DNA from: Clavelina lepadiformis
Lineage: Eukaryota > Chordata > Ascidiacea > Aplousobranchia > Clavelinidae
Assembly (NCBI RefSeq): GCF_947623445.1
Contig: NC_135242.1
Location: 5,518,001-5,582,000 of the forward strand
Reading direction: 5' to 3'
DNA length: 64,000 nucleotides
In this document: in pieces, positions 1 through 10,457 of the stretch
Layout: the number at the start of each line of letters is the position of its first letter
How positions within the stretch are numbered: position 1 is the first letter of the stretch
Notes under the pieces: generated by a model
Database searches by the model: none
Told to the model about the DNA's origin: nothing
What the model saw: the letters and a program-made list of their open reading frames with translations, nothing else
Position numbers and translations under genes: made by a program

Positions 1-1900
1 AATAGAGATATTGAAGAAAATCACGAAGCGTAACCAGTGCTCGCCAACCTAATATCCCTCAAGTGGTGGAAATTTCAAATCGCATTAAATCAAAAATGGC
101 TTGAGATATTAAAAAAAGTTTATTTTTAATTCTAAATTTTTTAAACCTCCACAACATATATCCAAACCATCAAAATCTATGACTAGTGGTTACAGGGCCT
201 GGTTGATTATTATGCATGGAATGACTTGTATGTAAACTTATGCACCGTTTGTAATGCACTATCCCATGTGGGGTATTTTGTCACTCATTGTAGGTTAAAT
301 AGAATTTCCTTCAAAGAAGGAAATAAGTCATATCCTGCCTGCAAGCCATTCTGTTTGACTAGATCAGATTGTTGCCAGCCTGTTTAGGTAACAGCCATTT
401 TTGTGCTCTTCTTAAGTGCAGTGTTCGCATCAAACTATCTGGAATCAATTCAATAGTTTTACAAAGTACAATTTATATATATACACTATTTTTTGCAGCA
501 AGTAATGATAAGGATGTTTGTATAATTGTACAACAGTTGTATTCAAAGTGTAACTTATTTCTAGGTATACTTTGTGACATAATGCAACGTAAGCTTTAAT
601 GAAATTTTTAATTGAACTCTGTCAAGAAGATGAATCAACAACAATTTTGGTCAAAACCTTGTTTTAAAGATGAATATCCTTGGTACATACATCATTACTA
701 AGAAACTGAGATTCCGGTGGTTGAAGTGGCTAAAAATGTAAATAATAAACAAAGTAACCAGAGTATATAACGGAACAATTGTTGTGTGAAATTGCCATGT
801 ATAGCAACTGTCAAAGAAGTTTGGTGAAAAATGCTTAGTTTAAATGTTTATGAAATTTCTGCAGACTTAGACTAAATCTACCCTGTATCAATTTGGTTCA
901 CAAGCCAAGACTCTGTTCGAATTTAGCAAATAACTATCACTAAATAAATCTAAGCATTTACGTAAGATGTAACATGCATTATGCAAGATACTAAAAACCA
1001 ATCAGAAAAATGTATGCACTTTTAGTGATGATTTTATAAGTGAATGTAAATATTTTCTCCATTTGCATGTTTTATTTGATGCTGTTTCCAGATGTTTTGT
1101 ATGTGTGTATCCAGATATTGTGTTTGTCATGCACATAATTTTTGCCATTCGAGATTATTACAGCTGTTATCTGTAAGATACCATCAGCATTGTAACAACA
1201 TGTATATAAAGAGCAGGTACTCCAGAGTTAATATCATTATGTTTTATTGTGTTCTATGTATGTACATATTAATAGTACTGCCATGTAAAGTCAGTTCACA
1301 ATGCAGTAGTTGTTTGTTACATGCAATATTCTGTAACGTGCAAACAATCTATATTATTATTTATATACGCCTTCAGCACATCATGTTGTTTTGTATAGTT
1401 TCTGCCATGAAAATTAATATTCCAGCAAAACACAAAAACTCTATCATTTTGCTTACATAAAATTGACCATTTATAATCATTGATGTTGAATAATTGCTAC
1501 TAAACCCATTAGCGTATTGCAGATGTTGGTATAGTTTTACACTTTTAGTTAGATTTTTATTTATCGTCAAGTTTGCCATTTCATGTATTGTATTTTGGTT
1601 TAACTTTTTGATAAATTTATTTGATTTGAACTGTGAATGACCCACACAATTCCCATTTTTTCATGTTATATCTTATTATCGTTATCTACAATTTCCATTA
1701 TAATCAGAGATAAAGAACAGTGACTGCTTGTGGTCATGTGATCAACGTCGTCGTTTGGGACTCAAGTGCAATATATCTCTGTACATATTGTGTATAGAAA
1801 AGAGGTTATGGGTGTCTGTCATGTTCTCGTGTGACACCCAGTGTTTGTGAATATTTGTATATTAAAAATTCGTCATAAGAAGCAGGAATATTGTTGATTT
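1..1900 (+). other. Probable last codons and long 3'UTR of an upstream plus-strand gene
   Basis: Reading from base 1 gives ten codons, Asn-Arg-Asp-Ile-Glu-Glu-Asn-His-Glu-Ala, then TAA at 31-33. This could be the tail of a gene that starts before the window. The next 1.85 kb is T-rich with no convincing ORF. It holds five exact Pumilio-type TGTANATA motifs (737, 1045, 1201, 1261, 1790) and an AATAAA at 744. That composition suits a 3'UTR. The assignment is inference, because too little coding sequence is present to name the gene. Confidence 0.3.
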
Positions 1901-2181
1901 CATTTAACAGATTGTGTTTTACTGCGGTATATGTAAGATACAGATACGACAGGATTAGGGTTAGTTCGGATATCAATAATTTTTACTATCCGGATAACGG
2001 ATATATCCGTATATTTGGAATTTATCTAACCGGTTAACCGGATAATAACTGCTAAGTGAGACAATCGATTTCACGAGGTTTGCATGAAAAATGGATTGTA
2101 AAATCATTACACAGTTTTATTGTAGATCTATGTACACGCGCAGTACGAGCGAATACGAGAAAAATCACGCAAATTTAATGT

Positions 2182-2725
2182 TCACTGCTTCTGCAACGCC
2201 CTCCTTATAAAGCACAATGCATCAATTGTGGAATCCTGTAGACGGGACCGGAGTTTTGTAACAAAGAGTCCACATGCACTGAATGCTCTTTCTGCTTCCA
2301 CAGAAGTGGGCTGAATAGTAAGCAGCGCTTCATAGAGAGTCTGAAGGTTGGCAGGTCGTTTCCCAGAAGCTTCAAAGACTTCACATTCCTTTTGGACCAT
2401 TCTTCTGTTTAGGTTTGGAGTACTGGAAGGACGAGTAGTTTTCGACGAGTAGTTTTAGTGGCTTAAAATAGTTTTCAATCGTGCTAGTACCTGCGGAACA
2501 TTTGTTTGTGTTTTCCAAAGAAACTTGCTGTTTTGCTTTCTTTGTGTCAAGAACAATCTTATGTTTTAAAAAATTTAAACCAAGGTGGTTTCTCATTTCT
2601 CCTGTAGATCCACCTTTACAAGAAATCGTGTTTTCACAGGTTTCACATTTTGCCCTCTCACCATTTCTCGATCGTAGAAAGTAGCCCCAAACTGGATTAT
2701 CACTTTTGAAACGTTTAAATTCCAT
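2182..2725 (-). mobile_element. Internally deleted hAT-superfamily DNA transposon (BED finger joined to hAT C-terminal dimerisation domain)
   Basis: Two abutting minus-strand frames are seen. The upstream one (2381-2725, 114 aa) starts with a BED-type zinc finger: a CETCENTISC cysteine cluster followed by the NHLGLNFLKHK histidines. The downstream one (2182-2400, 72 aa) has the hAT dimerisation signature TSVEAERAFSACG and KLRSRLQDSTIDAL. The catalytic RNase H-like core that normally separates them (about 400 residues in the family) is absent, and the two pieces meet out of frame near 2400. This is the usual form of a non-autonomous deletion derivative. Repeated ATCCGGATA/CCGGTTAACCGG motifs at 1965-2045 may belong to its 3' subterminal region. 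I could not define terminal inverted repeats or a target duplication. Confidence 0.75.
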
Positions 2726-3339
2726 CTCTTAAATTTAGTAACTTCAAACTAGGTTGTAGTCAAAGCTTTTCAACTGACACTTCACAGACTTTACCTTGCT
2801 ATGAGAATGCAGTCTTCTATTAAAAGAATCATTCATTATGCTTTCTTTGTGACGTGATAGTAAATTTCACTCGTGCATGAGTGTGTATACTTACTGTATA
2901 CTCGTGTATACTTTCACCGTAGTTGAAAGTATAAGACAATAGAAGTGTGAACAAAGGTTTAATTGCGCTCAGCGGGAGTCAGCCTCTATGTAACAAAGAA
3001 TGTTCAAACTTACTAAAAAGTGTAAAACGCATTAGCAACGATACTCTTTTAGCCATTGTTTTCATTGTTCCATTGTCATTAGCAGTTTAGAACAGGAACA
3101 ATCTGTTTCCCAGAGACATTGCACTCAGGATGTAGGCTACTGTTGATTTGTTGTGAATCCAGCAATAAAGCGTAAACAGATGATTATTTTCATAATACTG
3201 TATTTTAACAGTTTGTTGGAACATATGTAAAAGAATCACTCGGTTTATCTTTGTTGCCAGGCGCCCACTGTCATATACTTATTATAATCATTATTAACTT
3301 TAATTCATGCTCTTCGACCACCATAAAACATGGATCTGG

Positions 3340-3990
3340 CAGGATCTATTTTAGACCATGGTAGGTTATGATAAGCTTTATCGTCAGACTAAAGAAAGTT
3401 TTTGCACAACTTAAATTCTGCGATCATTGCTCAAACCCCGACTAACGAGTTAGCTTAGCCTTTGTGCAAGTTCTGAAATTACAACATTTTATTTTTTTTT
3501 ATAGAGAGTGAATATTTGACCATAAGGTTACACAGACCGTTAGATAACGATTAGGAGAATTGAAATGCAAAAAGTTAATGTTAGTTATTTAGGGCTCAAT
3601 TCAAGTTAGATTTACTATGCAAGGAAGATTTTGGTAAAGTTAAGTTAATAAAAAGCTTCAAACATGATCTTTTCTGGTCAAATAGTGGCAGCCTTTTTTT
3701 ATATCGCATTGGCCGAATTTAGAACTGTTCACCACAACCACTACACCGAACAGGAGAAAGCGTCGTTAATGCCTTGCCCAAGGGCATTGGTATAATATGA
3801 TAATCTTTATCCTCATACTGAGGAAAGTCTTTACATGACTCAAACCCGGCAATGATTCCTCAGTTCGGGTTTGGTAGTCGTGGTAGCACCACTGTAATTC
3901 AAACATTGCACGTTTCAAGACGTCAGGCCTTTGTCGCTTTCCCGTTCGTTGATAATTTGTGAGCGTACTTTGAGAACGTACGGGTTTTCT
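3340..3990 (-). repeat. Diverged duplicated repeat, possibly SINE-like
   Basis: About 80 bp around 3358-3440 and 3790-3875 align with each other in direct orientation at roughly 70% identity. Both contain GATAAKCTTTATC, then an AAAGTYTTT core and a CAAACCC stretch. On the minus strand the second copy reads like the body of a deuterostome or molluscan SINE: a GGGTTTGAGTC box, then a CCTTGGGCAAGGCATTAAC motif. No tail or target duplication was found, so the SINE label is tentative. Confidence 0.3.
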
Positions 3991-4076
3991 CACTATTTTA
4001 TGTACAATAATAAGTTATGAATTCTTGCGGTACAGACTTATACTAGTGCAGGGATGCTTTTTGGTCGTGTTTGTCC

Positions 4077-4085
4077 GGTTTATAT
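4077..4085. repeat. Left 9 bp target-site duplication (GGTTTATAT)
   Basis: GGTTTATAT here is repeated exactly at 10449-10457. The two copies bracket an element whose ends are inverted repeats. A 9 bp duplication is the size typical of Mutator-like transposons. Confidence 0.7.
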
Positions 4086-4123
4086 GAGGCGGGGAAGTGA
4101 TCCATTTATGACTCGCAAGCCAG

Positions 4124-4765
4124 GCGTGAAATTCAGAAGCCTGGGTCGAGATTACAGAAGTCATGGCTCGTATAAAATGAAGCCTGGGTTGAGATTACAC
4201 AGATCATGGCTCGTATAAAATGAAGCCTGGGTCGAGATTACAGAGGTCATGGGTTCTGTGGATTGAAGCCTGGGTCGAGATTGGAAGGGTCATGGCTCGT
4301 ATAAAATGAAGCCTGGGTCGAGATTACAGCAGACATGGCTCGTATAAAATGAAGCCTGGGTCGAGATTACAGAGGTCATGGGTTCTGTAGATTGAAGCCT
4401 GGGTCGAGATTGGAAGGGTCATGGCTCGTATAAAATGAAGCCTGGGTCGAGATTGTAAGGGTCATGGCTCGTATAAATTGAAGCCTGGGTCGAGATTACA
4501 GAGGTCATGGGTTCTGTAGATTGAAGCCTGAGTCTAGATTGGAAGGGTCATGGCTCGTATGAATCGAAGCCTGGGTCGAGATTGGAAAGGTCATGGCTCG
4601 TATATAATGAAGCCTGGGTCGATATTACAGAGTTCATGGGTTCTGTAGCTTGAAGCCTGGTTCGTGATTGGAAGGGTCATGGCTCATATAAAATGAAGCC
4701 TGGGTCGACATTGCAGAAGTCATTGGTTAGGCTATGTAGCCTACGACTGGAAAGGTCACAGCTTT
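4124..4765 (+). repeat. Left tandem array of ~43 bp units (inverted terminal repeat of the foldback element)
   Basis: About 14 copies of a ~43 bp unit are present, each containing GAAGCCTGGGTCGAGATT. Two half-types tend to alternate: one has CATGGCTCGTATAAAATGA, the other CATGGGTTCTGTAGATTGA. Divergence rises towards the inner edge (4650-4765). The reverse complement of the same unit forms the right array. Confidence 0.9.
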
Positions 4766-5471
4766 TTTTACTAAAGGTTTGATCGACAATAAAGAGGTCA
4801 TGCCTAAAAGGCTGGTTTGAAATGAAATAGATCATGTTTTTTAATTAAATCCTGTATCACTAAGTTTGCGTTGTGCAGTAAATTATCATACATTACCTAT
4901 ATTACGGAAATTAAGCCCCACAAATTACACACGAAGTTAAATTGAGTGCCACAGGAATGTTGAGTTATGCAAAACCACAAATACATTATGCAAGTACATG
5001 ATAAAATTATTGTTGAACTACTTATTTGTGGTGTTTCTGATAAAATGCCTGCTACCAATTACTTTTTTTCTCCTCACATGTTAATTACACCATTGTCTTA
5101 GTTGTACTTTACAGGTATATAGTGATTTGCTTAGTAAGCTATTGAAGAACATAAAAATGGAGTGGTTTGACCATACATTATTACTGCATGTTAGGATTTT
5201 TGATGCAGACCATTTCACGTTGCTCCAAGGATTGTGAAATCATTCACGTGACCCACGTTCAATTGGGAAGTCTCCTGACTGCATGAGTTAAACACATTTA
5301 CAGATGAATGTCTTTGTAGTGAGGAAATTGTTTAAAAGTACTTTCTTCAACACCTTCCTTTCCGCTGATATGCTTCAATTCAATAAATCATTTACAGTGA
5401 ACGCTTGCCTGACTTATATTTGTACCACAAACAGGTTAACAACTGGAAAGAATTTTATTACAGTACATGAA

Positions 5472-8400
5472 TTAAATTGTGCAATGTTTGCATAGGAACT
5501 GTTCGTTTTCTGCCGGTTCAGCGGAGCAGGATTCGTGGATCCAGCGGCAGCATTGATCACATGCATACTGAAAGAGAAATAGGCAAAACAGTTTGATATT
5601 GCTGTAATAGAAGCCTTAATGTTATGACATTACATTGAACAACTTCAGGCGAAAACTATTTACCCATGCAGTGCTCCGTGATGTTGTTTTCGAACAATGA
5701 ACACAAAATTCGTCAAGGTTCTCTTCGTCTAAAAACAAAACATGAAGTGAAATAATATTATTTTTCATTGAATTAATGGGACCCCAAATAAATTAAGCAT
5801 GGACTTACCACAATGTCTAAGCAGCATATTTCCAATTGCAATGCGTATTGCATTACAATCTGTGGGAGCCTCTCTAAATTCTTGAAATTCATTTTTCATG
5901 TATTGCTGGGCAGCCTACATAAACATAACGTAGAAGTAGCTTTCAGTGGATAGGCAATTTCAAGTTTATAATATTTTGTCACATATAATCCACAAAAATG
6001 TATAATCTCCCACATATGTCCAGAGTCTAAGTCTTCTCTGAATTGTAAGGTGCACATTAGCACTCAACTAGTAAAAGCCATGCTCTTCTTTTACAATTAT
6101 TATGCAATTATTAACTACCAAGTGGCTGCATTGTTAGAGCTCTGTGCTACCAACAGTGCTGCACATGTCCGATACCTACTATAATGAAAATTCCTTTGTT
6201 AACTCGCCTTGTTTTATGTTAATTATTTCTCACTGCAATAACTTATAGTCAAATGTAACAAGATATGAGTTAGGGGGTTTATCTTGTATGATTGAACACT
6301 TACCATGATAGAGAGGGGCCCACAACTGTGGGTATCTTGTTGTATATTGTGGCTGTGTATTACCACTTTTGCATCTTCATAAGATGCATTCAGTTTATGC
6401 ACTTTCATGTTGTAAAACTTCTGGAAGGATCTATTTAGATTTGAAATATATCAGTACAGTATAAATACTTGTAAAGTACCGAACCCGAAATGTAAGCTCA
6501 TGTGAGCCCGAGTGATAGGCGTGATAATATTACAAACATTGAAATTTATTTGTGAAAGCACAAATGTCCTTATTGACTCACTGTTGGCTACATTAAAATC
6601 CTATATGTCCACGGTATACCACCTGCATATTTCTTAATAGTAATAAAACTTCTTTATCAATCACTGGCGAATTTCATGCACCGTTCCATGACAGATTACA
6701 AGCCAATGTTTTAATCACAGCTTCAGCTTACGTTAAATTAGTTGTAATGGTTGGAGCGATGGTATTTTCCCTCCCAAGTGGATCATATATGAAAACCTCA
6801 GCGTTAGCAACATCAATTGCCTGCAAATAATGTAATGGTAGCTGCATGGTGATAGTCGTCAGGCAGATAGCTAGTGTTACAAATAATCTTAATACATTGA
6901 ATTTGAATCTCACCAAAAACACCCAGTGTGCTCCAGTATTTATGATAGTTATAACTGGTTTCATGAAACGTCCAGTTACCTAAAAACAAACTTCATAAAC
7001 AACATGTCAAAGTAAAAAGGAGCAAATCATGGCTTTAACATACCCAGTCACTATTTCTGCGGGTAAATCTTCTTTTGTGAAACCATAAAGTACCATACTG
7101 TGAGGAAACAGTATTCCAATCCTCATTCTTTGAAAGAAGTTTTCAAACCACATGTGAATTCAAACGTGAAATACACACAATTTCAAAGTAAACCAATAAC
7201 AACTGTATGGCGGTAGAATACCTTATATATGTTTTACAGTACAGCACATTAACTACACTAATTCAAATAAAACATGTCAGTTGTGCTGCTAAAATCAAGT
7301 TCAAAGTATATTGTTTTTGCTAAATTTTACTTTATTTGTAAGCTGTGAACAGGAATATTTCCTAATGTGAAGTATAAACAGTTATATATATAAATGAAAA
7401 TACCAAAGCATACCTCAATACATAGGGCTTCTAGTGCCGCATCAACGACCTAAAGATAAAGAGATATACCTACACTTAGCCTGTTTACATACAACTTATT
7501 CCATAAAGAAAAATTATTAGATCAGCAAAATCCACATAAACAAGTAAAGGGGCATGCGCTTGTAAGCTGGCTTCCTGAAGCTGCAGGCATTTCTGACAGG
7601 AATTATCAGATATTGAATTCAATCTTCTCAACTCATTCAGATAAAATTGTTGTAAAAAGACAGTTTCAGCAATCTGGGAATATTGAACTGCCAATAAATG
7701 TTGACATTCATAGCCCGGATTCATGATTGATAAATGTTTTATGAGATACATACACTCTTCATTAGTGCAAACAGATGCGCTCTGCAAAACATTCTTCTTA
7801 ACATGTATTGGAGCCAAAGGTCCCTTGCTAGATATTGCAACCATAAATATTCCATTAACAGCATCAATTGTCACACATGGCAGTATACTTTGAAGAACGC
7901 CATGTTTCTTTTCCCCATGTCTACGTAAGGCTATCGTGCTTGAAAAACATTGGCTGCAAATTTTACACATAAAACCTTTTCTGTGAACTTCCTGGTTACA
8001 AATTCTATCTGTAAAAAGACACCATGATCATTAATATTTAAGTTAAAGTACAGAAAAATATAACGTCTTTTCAATTGTGTAAGTTTTGTGCGGTGTTTGG
8101 TGAAATAAATTTTCTCTGTCTCTCTATAAACTTGTGTGAGAATTTAATTCATGTTGTAACATACTATATCTGAAGATGCTGATAATTTCAGTATGCATGC
8201 ATTCTGCATAATTTACTGGCTTCGTAGTGCTTCACAACTAATGCTTTAACCAAAACTTAAAATATGTTTATTTACTTTTTCGGCCTGACTTTGCAAAGCA
8301 GTCGCTAAATATTTATCAGATGACCTTAAGCAGAAAATAGCTGCCCACCCTTGACCCAGCTATTACTATAATCTATCTGTTCAGCAGTTACAAACTGAAA

Positions 8401-9772
8401 AGTTATGTTTATAATACAACATAATTAGCCCAAAACATTTATATACCTGTTGATGTAGATGGCAGTTGTATGTCACTGGACGATTTTATTGATCCACATT
8501 CCCCTGGCATAAAAATAGCTCTTACAGCATGACCACATAAAAACTATCAGTACTGACCAGGCAGCTATATATACTGCACAAGGTATAAGTGCAGTAAAAT
8601 AGAAAAATATCAGCATTGGTTATATTGACATATTACAATCATTTCCAGAGTCAGAATTACAGTACATCCATTAAAACTGAGCAGTATTTGTTAGACCAGA
8701 TAATGAAATTTAAAAATGACTAAATGCAAAAAGCTACCAGGTCATAATTAGTATTCATAAATCTTCATAAACAAAAATATGTTTATACATAGACTCGATA
8801 CTAAGTGAGTGCAAAGCAATTAACTTACCATTTGTTGTAACGAGGTGGTGTTTTAGAGGCCTACTCCGACCAAACACATGAAGACAAAAAGGGCAATGAA
8901 AATGACTTCGTCGTGCCTCAGTTTCACTTTTTCTGTTCAGGCATTCTTGCTTGCGGCAAGGAAGAGAAAAACCTTAAAAAATACAAACATAACATTTTAT
9001 AATCTAACAATGCCTAACTATACATTATCAAGATAATTTGAAAATTAGTAATACTTGCACACTTACCCTTTCTACCTTTTACTTCAAATTTCACGGCATA
9101 AAATACAACTTTTTCCTGAAAAGCTTTCTATTTTTTCAAAAATTTCATCTTTTCGGCCCCAAAACACCGAAGAGAAATTCTCTTTTGACTCCATCTATTT
9201 AAAATCGGATTGTTTAATAGTTTTGTATTTTATTATAAATATTTGTTTATATTAAAATTTTGATCAGTATATAAAAAGCATTCATCATTCGTACAAGAAA
9301 GGCTGATTCCGTAAATCAGTCAATTTTTCAGTATGGCCTATAACTACTAATAAAGTAGCTAGCCTATCACCCAAGTCCCAAATAGTACCCGGCTACCAGG
9401 TTACGGTAGTCAAGGAAAACATTATGTCAGTATGCGACTTTGGGACCACATACCAGTATGTACCGGTATCCTACTATAAGCTACAAACTATAATATTCGT
9501 TTCAGATTGCCTAATAATAAATTTCGCCTCATACAGGCCTAGCCTAACTTTCAATGCAATCAAAACCCATGGCTTAAAATATTTCAATACAGTAGTGAAA
9601 TTTCAATATTCAATGCCTACACACTGACACAGTAATTTCTTTAACAATAATCAGCGTCAGCAGTCTGCCAGTCCTAAAAAAAACAGCAAAAGAGCTCGAC
9701 TAACCCTCCTGCCTTCTGATTCAACATTTTTAACTTCAGACTCCAGGTCTCAATTCTATTCGAATTCACCAT
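5472..9772 (-). CDS. Multi-exon C2H2 zinc finger / Ulp1-type cysteine protease / PHD finger gene inside the foldback element
   Basis: Minus-strand exons with consensus splice sites can be followed through the element. Exon 8829-8972 encodes a C2H2 finger (HCPFCLHVFGRSRPLKHHL), 8447-8503 is a linker, and the exon from 8008 to about 7500 holds a second C2H2 finger (MCKICSQCF...RRHGEKKH). A 36 bp exon sits near 7414-7449 and another near 7062-7114. The next two (about 6916-6975 and 6731-6821) give GAHWVF and FIYDPLG. About 6300-6410 gives DTHSCGPLS. Then come 5809-5915, 5661-5729 and 5472-5571. The ordered His, Asp and Cys match the catalytic triad of Ulp1/C48 SUMO proteases. The last two exons form a C4HC3 PHD finger (FCVHCSK, YACDQCCRWIHESC, FLCKHC), ending at TAA 5472-5474. 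A possible first exon starts at ATG 9772, but its phase does not join cleanly. The phases around 7.0-7.5 kb and 6.4-6.7 kb are also unresolved. The gene is probably element cargo; its substrate is unknown. Confidence 0.65.
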
Positions 9773-9774
9773 TT

Positions 9775-10270
9775 TCTTATATCACCCAGGCTTCATTTTA
9801 CAGCACCCATTACCTCTGTAATATCGACTCAGGCTTCAATTTATACGAGCCATGACCCTTCCAATCTCGACCCAGGCTTCAATTTATACGAACCATGACT
9901 GCTGTAATCTTGACCAAGGCTTCAATTTATACGAACCATGACCCTTCCAATCTCGACCCAGGCTTCATTTTATACGAGCCATGACCCTTCCAAACTCGAC
10001 CCAGGCTTCAATCTACAGAACCCATGACCTCTATAATCTCGACCCAGGCTTCATTTTATACGAGCCATGACCCTTCCAAACTCGACCCAGGCTTCAATCT
10101 ACAGAACCCATGACCTCTGTAATCTCGACCCAGGCTTCATTTTATACGAGCCATGACCCTTCCAAACTCGACCCAGGCTTCAATCTATAGAACCCATGAC
10201 CTCTGTAATCTCGACCCAGGCTTCAATTTATACGAGCCATGACTTCTGTAATCTCGACCCAGGCTTCATT
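9775..10270 (-). repeat. Right tandem array of ~43 bp units (inverted relative to the left array)
   Basis: About 12 copies of the ~43 bp unit lie in reverse orientation, each with AATCTCGACCCAGGCTTCA. Both half-types of the left array (cat of ATACGAGCCATGAC and of CAGAACCCATGAC) recur in alternation. Between this array and the right end (10271-10448) is a non-tandem segment whose last ~40 bp match the left end. Confidence 0.9.
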
Positions 10271-10448
10271 TGTGACGCCTGTCTTTGCATTGTGGGTTGC
10301 AATAGTGGCCTGTAGAAGATGTGACCTGTAAGTTGTGGGTTGTATTGGAAGTGGGTTGGCTCCTGTGGAACGTGACCTTAGAATAGTGGCGTCTTTTCAA
10401 ATTTTCATGACCTGGGTTCGAAGTCATTAAATAATCACTTCCCCTATT

Positions 10449-10457
10449 GGTTTATAT
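10449..10457. repeat. Right 9 bp target-site duplication (GGTTTATAT)
   Basis: This is an exact copy of 4077-4085, directly flanking the right end of the foldback element. Confidence 0.7.

Larger units (their letters stand above)
4086..10448 (-). mobile_element. 6.4 kb foldback-type (MULE-like) element carrying a Ulp1/PHD gene
   Basis: The element is bounded by a perfect 9 bp direct repeat, GGTTTATAT (4077-4085 and 10449-10457). Its outer ends match in inverted orientation: GGGGAAGTGAT at 4091 against ATCACTTCCCC ending at 10444, and the similarity continues about 40 bp inward. Inside these ends lie long inverted arrays of one ~43 bp unit: about 14 units at roughly 4124-4760 and about 12 units at roughly 9775-10270, in opposite orientation. 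Long inverted repeats built from tandem units are the hallmark of foldback elements (Drosophila FB/Galileo, sea urchin TU). The 9 bp duplication suggests Mutator-like transposition. The only gene found inside is a minus-strand Ulp1/PHD gene. No D/D/E transposase was recognised, so the element is either non-autonomous or uses an enzyme I do not recognise. Confidence 0.75.

Noticed and set aside
1092-1645. Overlapping frames on both strands at 1092-1460 and 1373-1645
   Set aside because: Cys/Tyr-rich, low-complexity translations of T-rich UTR-like sequence, with no domain and no splice structure.
4124-4765. Regular repeats reminiscent of a CRISPR array
   Set aside because: Units are directly tandem with no unique spacers, the DNA is eukaryotic, and the inverted partner array shows they are transposon ends.
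4086-10448. Reading the Ulp1-like protease as an adenovirus-type protease of a Polinton
   Set aside because: No polymerase, integrase, packaging ATPase or capsid gene is present. The ends are tandem foldback arrays with a 9 bp duplication, and the protease is fused in order with a PHD finger.
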